DNA from: a virus
Length of the DNA stretch: 37,704 bases
IMG/VR virus record: IMGVR_UViG_3300006919_000154
Span: 1 to 37,704 of that record
Direction: 5' to 3' (one strand)
Shown here: positions 15,247-24,609 of the stretch, piece by piece
How the letters are laid out: each line of letters opens with the position of its first letter
How positions within the stretch are numbered: the first letter of the stretch is position 1
The notes under the pieces: generated by a model
What the model was told of the DNA's origin: nothing
Database searches by the model: none
Seen by the model: only the letters and a program-made list of their open reading frames with translations
Position numbers and translations under genes: made by a program

Positions 15247-16286
15247 TAATTTTTATAACCTTTAAAATGTTCAAAAACGTCTTTTAACCAATATTCTAAG
15301 TTTCTAATCATTCCTCCTAATTGATCTTCATTATAAAACTGGATAAACATTTCAGAATTTAATTTTGGAATATCTTGATCAATTAGATTATTTAAATACT
15401 CAATTTGTTTTGAATCAATAAAAGGAGTACTTAAGTCCATAATTTTATAACTAGTTCTAAGTTTATTTTCATCTTGTAATATTCTAGAATATACAACATG
15501 GTCTTTAAATTTCCTAGTAGATATATCAAAAATATCATCTAAAGTTAATTCTTGATCTTGTAATTCAGGAAACTTTTTATATATACCTTTTGCACCTAAT
15601 CCTTTAACCCCTGAAATTTTATCTGAATTGTCTCCTAATAATGTTTTGTATAGGATAAAATTTTTAGATAAACAACCAAATTTTTTTCTTATAGTATCTG
15701 GGGTGTAATATTCTTTTTCCATTGGTCTATATAATATAATTTTGTCAGTTACTAATTGAACAAAATCTTTATCACTAGAGACTATAAAAACAGTTGAATT
15801 GAATTTTTCTACTAATTTGTTAGATAACACTGCTATAATATCATCAGCTTCTACCTTATCAATTATAGTGGTTTTAACAGGTAATAACTTTAAATATTGG
15901 ATTACACGTACTATTTGATCAACTTTTGAATTATGTTCTTCATCTAAATTATCAAATACTTCCCAGTTAGTAACTCGTTGTAAATTTCTCTCTGATTTGT
16001 ATTCGGGGAGCAAGTTTTTACGGTTGGTTGAAGAACCTGCTCCATCGAATACTACATAAACAGAGGTTGGTTGGGTTTGTCTAATCATTGCACCTAAAGA
16101 ACGAAAGAATCCACCTAACCCACCAACGTGAATTCCTTCAGGATTAACCATATTCATCATGGCAAAGTTTCTAAAAAATAGATTTAAACCATCTATTAAA
16201 AGGACTTTATCATGTCTTTTTGCTTGAGGTTCCTCCCCTTGCTCTTGGATATCATCCAACAACTTAAATAGTTCTTTATGTTTCAT
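15246..16286 (-). CDS. 5'-3' exonuclease / flap nuclease (Pol I N-domain or T4 RNase H type)
   Basis: The 346-residue protein is a PIN-like structure-specific nuclease that would remove RNA primers and flaps. The metal-binding acids are in place: Asp32 (LIDGLN), Asp81 (VVFDG), Glu146, Asp148 and Asp149 (EADDI), Asp172 and Asp174 (SSDKDF), Asp219 and Asp222 (LLGDNSDK). A helix-hairpin-helix segment (ISGVKGLGAKG, about 224-234) follows. It complements the nearby short family A polymerase, which has no 5' nuclease domain. It starts 3 bases after uvsX ends and overlaps the helicase by one base. Confidence 0.93.
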   Translation of the reverse strand: MKHKELFKLLDDIQEQGEEPQAKRHDKVLLIDGLNLFFRNFAMMNMVNPEGIHVGGLGGFFRSLGAMIRQTQPTSVYVVFDGAGSSTNRKNLLPEYKSERNLQRVTNWEVFDNLDEEHNSKVDQIVRVIQYLKLLPVKTTIIDKVEADDIIAVLSNKLVEKFNSTVFIVSSDKDFVQLVTDKIILYRPMEKEYYTPDTIRKKFGCLSKNFILYKTLLGDNSDKISGVKGLGAKGIYKKFPELQDQELTLDDIFDISTRKFKDHVVYSRILQDENKLRTSYKIMDLSTPFIDSKQIEYLNNLIDQDIPKLNSEMFIQFYNEDQLGGMIRNLEYWLKDVFEHFKGYKN

Positions 16287-16289
16287 TAT

Positions 16290-17363
16290 TTATTCTGGTT
16301 CTTTCTCAAAATGAGAAATGTCTTGAACTTCCTCGTTTTCTTCTACTACATCGAAATCCATTCCCCCTAATACTTTAGACCAATCTGCGGCATGTGCATT
16401 TTTATAATCTTTAAGTTCATTTGGATCATCATTAATAAAACCATGAGGTGTCATAACAATTTTACCTCGGGTTGTAATACCATTAATATGGTTTTTATCA
16501 ATCTGTAAGTTTGTACGTTTAGCAAATTCTACTTGTTTACTATCCTTAATTGCTTTAATTTTAGAAGTACCCGCAGACATAATATTACCAAATGTAACTA
16601 CAAATGTTGAATCAAACCACATTGCATAACCACCTTTATTCATTAATTTAGGTTGCCCCATTGGTGATTCTGGTTTTAATGTCCAAACTTTATTAACACA
16701 TACTAAAGTATTAGTATAGGGTGAAGATTCTTTTCTTGATAATGTAATTTTTTGATTTACATTATTTCCAAATTGAGTTGACATAGCACCTGCATTCCAT
16801 TCATTATTGTTTTTATTAGATTTAAGTGACATTTCACAAGGTACAGAACCAATACTATCCCATAGGAATAATAAATCATAAGGTAAATTACCTTTTTTCT
16901 GTTCATCCATTAAATCTAAAATAAATGCTGCTACATCTTCAATTGAATTAATAGTTTCTCTATCAACATAGATAAAATTACCTTCATAATCTATAATTTC
17001 ACCTTCATCATTTCGAGTAATATTAATATCAAGTCCCATTTGGATAGCATGTTCCCAATTCCACTTCATCTCAGTGATAATGAAGACAGGCAGTATCCCA
17101 TTATTTTGGGCGGATACTGCCGCTTCAATCATTGCCGTTGTCTTACCTGTATCAGAGTGGCCTCTAAGTAAAACAATATGCCCCATAGGAATTCCTGGAA
17201 CGGAAGTAACTTCCCTAAAGGCAGGCGAAAGGGGGATCCATTCTTGATCTTTAAACTTAATATTTTTATCTAAACCTTTTTTAGATTTAAATTTATTAAG
17301 ATCAAAATTAGCCTTAATCTCAGCAGACACTGCTGCAGACAATGATTTACTTTTTCTTGCCAT
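16290..17363 (-). CDS. uvsX: UvsX/RecA-like recombinase
   Basis: UvsX coats ssDNA and drives strand invasion in recombination-dependent replication. The 357-residue protein has Walker A GHSDTGKT (68-75), Walker B LLFLWD (164-169), a WNAGAMSTQFG loop region and a QKITLSRKESSPYTNTL segment corresponding to the core, and a C-terminal acidic tail (EENEEVQD). It lies 2 bases after the gp32-like gene, an arrangement that fits their joint use. It is closer to phage UvsX than to bacterial RecA in lacking the RecA-type C-terminal domain. Confidence 0.9.
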   Translation of the reverse strand: MARKSKSLSAAVSAEIKANFDLNKFKSKKGLDKNIKFKDQEWIPLSPAFREVTSVPGIPMGHIVLLRGHSDTGKTTAMIEAAVSAQNNGILPVFIITEMKWNWEHAIQMGLDINITRNDEGEIIDYEGNFIYVDRETINSIEDVAAFILDLMDEQKKGNLPYDLLFLWDSIGSVPCEMSLKSNKNNNEWNAGAMSTQFGNNVNQKITLSRKESSPYTNTLVCVNKVWTLKPESPMGQPKLMNKGGYAMWFDSTFVVTFGNIMSAGTSKIKAIKDSKQVEFAKRTNLQIDKNHINGITTRGKIVMTPHGFINDDPNELKDYKNAHAADWSKVLGGMDFDVVEENEEVQDISHFEKEPE

Positions 17364-17365
17364 AA

Positions 17366-18202
17366 CTAAAATGGTAAATCATCTACTTTTTCCTCAGTCT
17401 CATCAAACAAATTATCAAATTGATCTTGTTTTGTTTGTTTAACTTTAGAAGTATCTAAGCTAAAATGGTTTGTAGGTTGAGTTGTATCTTCGAAGTCATC
17501 ATTATCTTCATCAATGATATCACCCTCATTAGCATCTTCAGGAGATAACCATTTTTCAAGGGCAGATTTCATTTCATCAAATGTAAATCTTTTGAATTCA
17601 TCAGTAGGGTTTGGTTGTTCTTTAGTCCAAGTTTCTACTAATGAAGAATCTTCACTTAAAAGTGAATCTTTTAATCTTACTCTTACAGAGGATTTATTAT
17701 AAGGAGTACCAGTAGATTCAGGTCCTACAGTTTCTACTGTAATATCTCTACCATTAACAATATCAGTGTAGTCTCCAATTTCATCATCTACAGCTAATGA
17801 AAGTAATTCTTCATATACTTGTTTTCCAAACTGCCATAGTCTAACTCCTTTATCTTCTTCACCTCTAACAATTACAGGAGCAAATACTCTAACTTTTGGA
17901 TCTAACTTTTTAGCTAGAACATAGTTTTCTTTAGTATACTCTTCTCTAAGTTTAGAAGCAAATAAAGCAATAGGATCTTTTTCACCAAAATTAAGAGGTG
18001 AAATCATAACTTTATTTGTAATCCCATAATAAAACTTAAGTTCAGTAAATGGGTTTTTTGGGTTATAAGCACTAGGTACAATTCTAATTTGCTGTTTACC
18101 CACTGTAGGTCTCCAAAAGATTAAACTATAATCTTTCTTAGGTCCGGTCTGTTGTTTTTGTTGTAGACCATCCAACTTCTGTTTGATTGCATTTAAATCC
18201 AT
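17366..18202 (-). CDS. ssDNA-binding protein, gp32-like, with SSB-type C-terminal tip
   Basis: The 278-residue protein resembles T4-type gp32: an N-terminal cooperative helix (MDLNAIKQKLDGLQQK), an OB-fold core starting YSLIFWRPTVGKQQIRIVP, then VRVFAPVIVRGEED and LWQFGKQVYEELL strands, and a long acidic tail from about 205. The final residues, VDDLPF, copy the tip of bacterial SSB proteins, which dock polymerase and recombination partners. I see no cysteine in the whole protein, so the zinc site of T4 gp32 is missing. Start of a tight operon with uvsX, exonuclease and helicase. Confidence 0.88.
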   Translation of the reverse strand: MDLNAIKQKLDGLQQKQQTGPKKDYSLIFWRPTVGKQQIRIVPSAYNPKNPFTELKFYYGITNKVMISPLNFGEKDPIALFASKLREEYTKENYVLAKKLDPKVRVFAPVIVRGEEDKGVRLWQFGKQVYEELLSLAVDDEIGDYTDIVNGRDITVETVGPESTGTPYNKSSVRVRLKDSLLSEDSSLVETWTKEQPNPTDEFKRFTFDEMKSALEKWLSPEDANEGDIIDEDNDDFEDTTQPTNHFSLDTSKVKQTKQDQFDNLFDETEEKVDDLPF

Positions 18203-18258
18203 AGAATAACTATTTTTTATGTAACATTAATATAATAACCTTTTATCTAATATCCAAA

Positions 18259-18726
18259 CTATACTTCAATTATTTTATAAATCTTTGTATTTAATTGGTT
18301 TAGTTCATTATGCTGGGTAAGTAAGATACAGTTATTGTAGTGTTGCCAATTTACTTGGTATTTAGTATCTACTACACCCCCATTTAATTTTTTAATTAAC
18401 TCATTAAGGGCGTTAATTGTATATAAAGTATTGGATTCTTTTTTTCTATGTACAAGAATTGTATTTTCAGGAATAGAATGAACGTTGCCTTGATCAACAT
18501 TATAAGTAACAACATATTCATCTTTTCCAATAATTTCTAAAACAAATAATTTATTGTAAATTATAGTATACTTGTCTTGTATTTCAGCAAGAAGGGCATC
18601 CAAACCCCCTAAATCCGTAAATGTACAGAATAACTTATTATTCAAATCTCCTAGGTTTTGTATTGATGTTAAAACATCATAATTCGTATCATACATATTT
18701 GGAGCTCTATCTAAAGTCGTAATCAT
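18259..18726 (-). CDS. Hypothetical protein between polymerase and ssDNA-binding protein
   Basis: The product has 155 residues, mixed alpha/beta, with no membrane segment: ITTLDRAPNMYDTNYDVLTSI at the start (21 letters split: ITTLDRAPNMYDTN, then YDVLTSI), a strand-rich middle (KLFVLEIIGKDEYVVTYN), and helices near NALNELIKKLN. No family is recognised. Its ATG lies 20 bases inside the end of the DNA polymerase gene, so it is cotranslated with it; a replication accessory role (loader, processivity or regulator) is possible. A 56-base AT-rich gap follows before the ssDNA-binding protein gene. Confidence 0.65.
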   Translation of the reverse strand: MITTLDRAPNMYDTNYDVLTSIQNLGDLNNKLFCTFTDLGGLDALLAEIQDKYTIIYNKLFVLEIIGKDEYVVTYNVDQGNVHSIPENTILVHRKKESNTLYTINALNELIKKLNGGVVDTKYQVNWQHYNNCILLTQHNELNQLNTKIYKIIEV

Positions 18727-19975
18727 AACCTTGTTTTATTTTTATATTAAATTCGTATTTTTTGAAAATATTTTTAATATCTTCTAATATTTTTTCTTCT
18801 TTTTTATCTACATCAAACAAAAATGAATCATAAGTATATAATATCAATTTTGTCTTATATCCCCTCAATATACAAAGGATATCCCACAATATCAACACAT
18901 TTTGCGAAGTTTCTAAATTTTGAAGTATATAATTAAACAGTTTTTGCGGGTTCATATTCTCCAATCCCTCCTTTGTATATACAAAGTTTGAAATCGGACA
19001 TTTTATAAAACCATCCTTATTAAATTTTTCCCAAGTTTTTTCTATATATTGTTTTACCTTACTAAAAAATTCCAGGTGCTCATATTGTTTAAAAACTCCT
19101 CCGTATAACTGTTTAAATGTTAATTCTTTTGACTTATCATAATCTACATTGTAGAGTTTCGCCATGTGTTCGTGAATATCAACAGTGGGGAAACTATAAT
19201 TAACGAGACGACAAGACAAGCTAGGATGATAAGCGCTAATATCAATTTCATACAAAAAATCATTGCTTGGTATAAAACTTTTCCTACATCCATTTTCTTT
19301 ATTAAGTGCCGCATAATTTACTCCATTAAATTTATTTGATGGTCTTGTTGTTGTTGTTTTTAAGTTGAACTGAGGGTAAACGTGTTCACCATTAAGGGTA
19401 TGGAAGTATCCTTCGAAGGTAGGAACGTGTACTCGTAATCCACTTCGCTCGATGGAGTTGAATACCACTGAACATTTGTTGTTAAAAAATTCATCATATT
19501 CTGTTTTATCTTTATTTATATTATCTTTTAAATCATTGTAAATTCCCTCACAATATTCATAATGTTTTACTACCGGAATAATACAATTTACACATTCTAT
19601 ATCTTTATGTTTACTATAATATATGTTATGTGCTGTTGTTTTAGTAGGTATATACGTAGTAGGTGGTGTGTTTATGTCAAAGAGAGCTTTTAGCGGAAAA
19701 TAATGTAATAATAACTTTTTATCTCTACAATATAATTTATTAAACCTTTTTAATAATCGGTTAATCTCGGTTATATTAATGCTTAAAGTTTCACTATGAT
19801 TAAGGCATAACATAAACCCTTTACTCGCTTGTATAGGTCGAATATACACCAAAGATACGCGATTGATAGTAGGGTGGATAGTATCATTATAAGGAATTAC
19901 TTCAATGAATGCTTCTTTATAACTACTATTTAATAAAAACCCTAATTGTTCATTGTCCTCTACTAGCCAATACAT
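18707..19975 (-). CDS. Short family A DNA polymerase (polymerase domain, divergent)
   Basis: The 422-residue protein has the family A palm signatures. TTTTRPSN at 207-214 matches the conserved T-x-T-G-R-x-S-S segment but has Thr in place of Gly. Motif A is EIDISAYHPSL with Asp245; motif B has KELTFKQLYGG (284-293); motif C is TYDSFLFD with Asp383, where Ser replaces the usual Glu of HDE. There is no 5' nuclease domain, and only about 200 residues precede the polymerase core, too few for a clear 3'-5' exonuclease; DIETTGL-like exo motifs are not visible. T4-like phages normally use a family B enzyme (gp43), so this is unusual for the capsid/tail type. A separate 5' nuclease gene is nearby. Confidence 0.82.
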   Translation of the reverse strand: MYWLVEDNEQLGFLLNSSYKEAFIEVIPYNDTIHPTINRVSLVYIRPIQASKGFMLCLNHSETLSINITEINRLLKRFNKLYCRDKKLLLHYFPLKALFDINTPPTTYIPTKTTAHNIYYSKHKDIECVNCIIPVVKHYEYCEGIYNDLKDNINKDKTEYDEFFNNKCSVVFNSIERSGLRVHVPTFEGYFHTLNGEHVYPQFNLKTTTTRPSNKFNGVNYAALNKENGCRKSFIPSNDFLYEIDISAYHPSLSCRLVNYSFPTVDIHEHMAKLYNVDYDKSKELTFKQLYGGVFKQYEHLEFFSKVKQYIEKTWEKFNKDGFIKCPISNFVYTKEGLENMNPQKLFNYILQNLETSQNVLILWDILCILRGYKTKLILYTYDSFLFDVDKKEEKILEDIKNIFKKYEFNIKIKQGYDYDFR

Positions 19976-19989
19976 AAAACCATTTTTCG

Positions 19990-20002
19990 ATAATATAAAT
20001 AA
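19990..20002 (-). promoter_or_regulatory. TTATTTATATTAT element upstream of DNA polymerase
   Basis: The coding-strand sequence is a variant of the element seen in front of the virion genes. It ends 15 bases before the polymerase ATG. It is in a 31-base gap between genes, where a promoter would be expected. Weak because the region is AT-rich. Confidence 0.3.
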
Positions 20003-20006
20003 CTAC

Positions 20007-20858
20007 TTAGTAACCTCCACGAGGTATATTTCTTCTTCTTGAAGTACCTACTTCTTCAGTAGCCCCAACTTTTCTACTTTTTAATGCTTCCCCTTCTTTA
20101 ATTAATATTAAAACTTTGTGGGCTTGGGGTTGGTGAAATCTTCCTTCCATTAAAACCCCACTATTAGGATGAAGGTGGAAATAACCAACATATTCTTCAT
20201 TAGTATCAAGAACCTTTAATTCCCCTCCTTCAGTATAATTAATATCTTCTTTATTTCCTTTATAGTACTTAGCAAACCTATATTTAAAATATTCTTCAAA
20301 TTTTACCCATTCATTTATTTTAGCAACATATTTTACTGTGTTATAATTTTGTTTATAAACATCAAGTAATTTTCCTTTTAATTTCCAAGTTAATTGTAAG
20401 GGGGAATATAAATTGTATTGTACTGAACTGTCTTGGTTTTCGAATAACTCAAATTCATTTTGAGTAGTTTCATTATATTGGAAATTTGTACTTTTCTTTA
20501 AAAAATATCTTTGAAATGTTTGATTTTCATAATCAGAAGATGTTGGTTGCGGGATGCTATTAATTATAGGTCTTTGTGCAGTTATAGGAACACCTGAAGC
20601 ATTAATGTATGCTTGAGGGGCTAAGCTATAAGATAAATCACTATCAGCCGGTTCTCCTTTTACTTCTACTTCATTATATATATTATCTACTTTAATTAAA
20701 GAACGTACATTCTCATCTTGGGGATTTTGTCCAGTGAAATATTCTCCCTTTGAAGTTTTAAAATAAGCACCAATATAAGGAGATTTATCTGTAAGAAGAA
20801 TAAATTCTCCTCCTGCGGTATATAAATTAGATTCTATTTGGGATAAAGGTATGTACAT
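20007..20858 (-). CDS. Probable virion structural protein, unknown exact role
   Basis: The product has 283 residues and starts MYIPLSQIESNLYTAGGEFI. This opening, followed by GAYFKTSKGEYFTGQNP and later YVGYFHLHPNSGVLMEGRFH (about 225-245), resembles a type of protein I recall from marine T4-like phages next to baseplate genes. It has no signal peptide or membrane helix and has a mixed polar, beta-rich makeup. It begins 1 base after the hub protein stop, inside the baseplate operon, which supports a baseplate or tail role. It could also be a fibre attachment protein. Confidence 0.6.
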   Translation of the reverse strand: MYIPLSQIESNLYTAGGEFILLTDKSPYIGAYFKTSKGEYFTGQNPQDENVRSLIKVDNIYNEVEVKGEPADSDLSYSLAPQAYINASGVPITAQRPIINSIPQPTSSDYENQTFQRYFLKKSTNFQYNETTQNEFELFENQDSSVQYNLYSPLQLTWKLKGKLLDVYKQNYNTVKYVAKINEWVKFEEYFKYRFAKYYKGNKEDINYTEGGELKVLDTNEEYVGYFHLHPNSGVLMEGRFHQPQAHKVLILIKEGEALKSRKVGATEEVGTSRRRNIPRGGY

Positions 20859-20859
20859 T

Positions 20860-23800
20860 TTATTTTAATTTATAAAATTCTTCATATAGTGTACTTAGTG
20901 GGGAGTATATTTCAACAAATTGTAACTTTCCTGTAAAATTGCCTTTTTCATCAGGATATTGGTCAAAATTATCAACAGTTATAGTCCCTGCTTTAAAATA
21001 AAGAAATTTACCATTGTCCTCAATGTAAGGTTGGCTACTAGTTTTGTAAGTAACAGCATATCCTAATTGTCCCTTATATTTAATTACTACAAAGTTTCTA
21101 ACACCAGAAAATTCCTCTCTAGCTTTTGGATCAAAACTTTTTTCTTTTATTTCAAATATCGTACCTTCTTTAGCAATAGCTACCCCAAATTGACTACTTG
21201 GATTTTCTAATGCACTTAAGTTTACTGCAGAGGGGTTTATATAATTAGAACTAGCAGGGCCCCAATATTCAAAATGCCATGCTTCATCTCTTGATCTATT
21301 GTCTGCTAATCTCCAGGGGTTGTACCAACCATATCTTGCTGCTATAGTAGCTACTATTTTCCAGTTTTCTTTTAATCTATCATTTAAATTGGCCTCAGCA
21401 CTTACACCTCCAGTATAACTTAATCCAGATATTCCTAAATCAATAGCACCCCCCCAACCATGTGGAGAACTACCTACTGGAGCGGCAGCTGGGTTGTTTC
21501 CAAATGATGCTTGGTAGGCTAGGTTTCTATATGCGGTTGTGATACTGATGTTAATTCCTGCGGCTTTAGCATCTGCTCTCCATTTTTTATAGGCTTCCCA
21601 AGCATATGTATTTAATTTCCAGTAATCTTCTCCATGGTATGTTTTTAATTTTGAACCACCTTTTTCATCTGTTAAAGCTAATAATTGTGGGGCAGTTTCT
21701 TGCATTTTACCATTTACCCCTCCTTTAGCTATACTATCTTGAGTTATAGGGGCATATGTATAAGATTGTGCCCCGTATTTATTAGGATTTATTATGGGTT
21801 CAGGATCTCCTACAATACCACTAATAAGAGCATTACCATCCGCCCCAAGAGTATATGATAATGCTGAATCTGATAAATCATATTCTACTGTAGTAAATAA
21901 ATCAGCTGTTAATACAGTATTTTGAGTATTTGCTGTTGAAATTGTATGTAATTCAGTTGTCCAATCGTTTTCGTCAATTTTGTGGTTTACTTGGGTAATA
22001 ACAAATTTTAAAGCATTTGGATAAGCTCTAGGTAAAAATTCTTGTCTTATAGCTAATTGATTATAAATTTTAATACCCGAAAGACCATCACAGGTTAAGT
22101 TTAAATCTATAGGAATAAAACCTATTGTGTTTGAAGGTTCACCTGTTTTTCTATATATTTCATTACTAATACCATTAACAAATCCTTTAAAACTATTTTT
22201 ACCCATTGATATAAAATCAGGATCAAATTTAAAGTAATAAGGAGAAATAATAGGAATTCCTCTAACTTTTCCCCCAAAAGCATTAGCTAAATAAACCATG
22301 TAACTTACATTTTTTGGGTTTTGATCTTCTTGCTTATTTTTTAATTGTTGATATATAACCCAAGCCCTAACTTTATTTGAATATTCAATCCAAGTATAAT
22401 CAATAAAATCTTTTCCTGTTACAGGACATCCTTTAATTTCTTTATGTCCTTGTTTAGTTATACCAAAATTAGTTTCTTTAAATTCTCTTCTTGGAAAGGG
22501 ACCCCAATGTGTATCTTCTTCTGATTCATCCCATTTTTTGGATATTTTTGTGATTTGTTCTATAGTTAATGGGTCATATTCATTTGAACCAGTGGAGGGA
22601 GATACAAGAGGAGGAGTTTCAGGGTCATCATATCTTACAGTATATCTATCTGTTAAACCCTTCATCCATTTAGAAAAAGCAGTAGCATCATAGTTTTTAG
22701 TTTTTGTCCCTTCTGCTGTAGTACCAATAGCTATCATTGAAGCTAGTTCAGGGGTTATTTTTGTATCAAAGCCAAAATCTCTTACGAAATTAGAAGTTTG
22801 TGCCTTATTTTTAGTAGCAGGATTATAACCAAATAATTCAAATGGAACAGTAACTTTACCGAACCTATCTTTATATTTATCTGAGGTTTCAATTGATGGA
22901 ATAGGGTTTTGATCTATAAATGTAATTATTCTATCATCATTAAGAACACATTCTATATTATTTATACCACCTAATGCTCCATTTATACCATTACATATAT
23001 TTTGCAAAAATTTAAATAGATAAATTTGTCCTTTTTCATCTGTTGTGTCTGAAAGTAATGTAGTAACAAAATCATAATTTAAATAAATATTCATTATATT
23101 ACCATATATAGCTTTATTATCTTGAGTCCCAAAATTATTTACACGACTTAGAAAAGGCCAAAAGTTAATTACCCCAGTATCTAATCCACCTGCAGTTTTT
23201 CCACTATCAAATTGATCTGGAGTATTAAATGAACTTCTATCTAAGAAAAAAGGTTTTATAAAACAAATTCTAGGATCAAATGATACTTGATAAGGGTATA
23301 TAGCACAAATTTGGTCATCACTTAAATCTATACCTAATATTTTATCACCATTTATAGAAGGTAAAACATATTTTTGGATTTTTATTAATAATTCTCTAAA
23401 AGTAAGAAAATAAGAATACCTTATAGTATTAACTCCATCATCTGTTCCTTTTTTAAGTGGTATAGTAGGGACACTATTAGTAAATCTAGCGGCATTTTCA
23501 GCTTGTTTTAAATTTCTTCCTACAACCCCTAATAAACTTAAATAGTTATTTTTTACTCCATTTTCTGACCCATCCCATTTTCCAACATCAGGAGAAACTA
23601 TATCACTATAAAGAGCATAAGATAAATTTGAGTCTCCTGCATTAGTAATAATAGCACTATTAGCATCTGCTAAACCTACTGTTACTTTACTAGTTGCTTT
23701 TTGGATGGATTTTTGTAATTCTCCTGCATCAACTATATCTTGAGGTAAATTTACTTTTAAGGATTCAATAACATCTCCTACAGTAATTAATTTTAAATTA

Positions 23801-24609
23801 ATATCATATGTTCCATCTGGGTTGAATTTCCAACTAAAATTAGTTACTTTACCTAAAAACCCATCATAATTTCCTTCGTATTCCTTTCTTTGTTGTCTAA
23901 TTTTTCCTAATACCTCAGTAAATGGAGCTTTTTGATTGTAAAACCAATATTTTTCCATTAAAGTACTCCCAGTTGTTTTGTAAGTATCTTTTTGTATTAC
24001 TTCACCTTCTACTTCTATGGCGGAAGCACCATAATATTTATTCCAACCCCATTCTAAAAGCATAGTACACCCTAAACGAAGATAAAGTAATTCTAACATT
24101 TCAAATTGGAACTTGTTATGAGCTTTAATTTCAACATTAGCTTCTCGTATAGAACCCCTATTTTTAGCTTTTATATTAGCACTGATAAGTCCTGGTGGTG
24201 GGGTAATACCAAAGGTTGTTCCTCCTAATCCATAGGCTGCTGCATCATTCCAAAGACTTTGGTTAGAATTGAGTACTCCCGAACGCATATTATAATTTCC
24301 TACACTAGATATATTTCCTTCATTGTCTCGATTAATATCTAAACTAGATAAAGAATTGAATAATACTGCTTTTTCGGCCAATCTAGTACCTATAAAATTT
24401 GCGGGATTAGTAAAACCAATATCTGTTAACCTTTTTCTTCCTAAGTCATCATCATCAACAGAAATAGAAGAGCCTAATTTTAACCAGGCATTTTGATTAG
24501 ATAGTACAGTTAATTGTTCATTACTTCTTACTTCTAACCCATGGAGATTTTGCCGGATTTGGATTTGGTTTTCAACCCAAGGTTCAAAAGATTCTCCTAT
24601 TATACTCAT
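20860..24609 (-). CDS. Baseplate hub / tail lysin with VanY-type (M15) peptidase domain
   Basis: The 1249-residue protein looks like a T4 gp27/gp5-type hub extended by a peptidoglycan enzyme. N-terminal domains (about 1-500) include MLELLYLRLGCTMLLEWGWN and long polar/beta regions as in hub proteins of marine myoviruses. Near the C-terminus (about residues 1010-1120) SPHGWGGAIDLG gives the S-x-H-x-x-G-x-A-x-D metal motif and EAWHFEYWG the second His motif of D-Ala-D-Ala carboxypeptidase/VanY enzymes. This domain would open the wall locally at injection. The stop shares the junction with the 283-residue gene, and its ATG lies within the end of the LysM gene. No lysozyme domain like T4 gp5 is visible. 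Confidence 0.85.
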   Translation of the reverse strand: MSIIGESFEPWVENQIQIRQNLHGLEVRSNEQLTVLSNQNAWLKLGSSISVDDDDLGRKRLTDIGFTNPANFIGTRLAEKAVLFNSLSSLDINRDNEGNISSVGNYNMRSGVLNSNQSLWNDAAAYGLGGTTFGITPPPGLISANIKAKNRGSIREANVEIKAHNKFQFEMLELLYLRLGCTMLLEWGWNKYYGASAIEVEGEVIQKDTYKTTGSTLMEKYWFYNQKAPFTEVLGKIRQQRKEYEGNYDGFLGKVTNFSWKFNPDGTYDINLKLITVGDVIESLKVNLPQDIVDAGELQKSIQKATSKVTVGLADANSAIITNAGDSNLSYALYSDIVSPDVGKWDGSENGVKNNYLSLLGVVGRNLKQAENAARFTNSVPTIPLKKGTDDGVNTIRYSYFLTFRELLIKIQKYVLPSINGDKILGIDLSDDQICAIYPYQVSFDPRICFIKPFFLDRSSFNTPDQFDSGKTAGGLDTGVINFWPFLSRVNNFGTQDNKAIYGNIMNIYLNYDFVTTLLSDTTDEKGQIYLFKFLQNICNGINGALGGINNIECVLNDDRIITFIDQNPIPSIETSDKYKDRFGKVTVPFELFGYNPATKNKAQTSNFVRDFGFDTKITPELASMIAIGTTAEGTKTKNYDATAFSKWMKGLTDRYTVRYDDPETPPLVSPSTGSNEYDPLTIEQITKISKKWDESEEDTHWGPFPRREFKETNFGITKQGHKEIKGCPVTGKDFIDYTWIEYSNKVRAWVIYQQLKNKQEDQNPKNVSYMVYLANAFGGKVRGIPIISPYYFKFDPDFISMGKNSFKGFVNGISNEIYRKTGEPSNTIGFIPIDLNLTCDGLSGIKIYNQLAIRQEFLPRAYPNALKFVITQVNHKIDENDWTTELHTISTANTQNTVLTADLFTTVEYDLSDSALSYTLGADGNALISGIVGDPEPIINPNKYGAQSYTYAPITQDSIAKGGVNGKMQETAPQLLALTDEKGGSKLKTYHGEDYWKLNTYAWEAYKKWRADAKAAGINISITTAYRNLAYQASFGNNPAAAPVGSSPHGWGGAIDLGISGLSYTGGVSAEANLNDRLKENWKIVATIAARYGWYNPWRLADNRSRDEAWHFEYWGPASSNYINPSAVNLSALENPSSQFGVAIAKEGTIFEIKEKSFDPKAREEFSGVRNFVVIKYKGQLGYAVTYKTSSQPYIEDNGKFLYFKAGTITVDNFDQYPDEKGNFTGKLQFVEIYSPLSTLYEEFYKLK

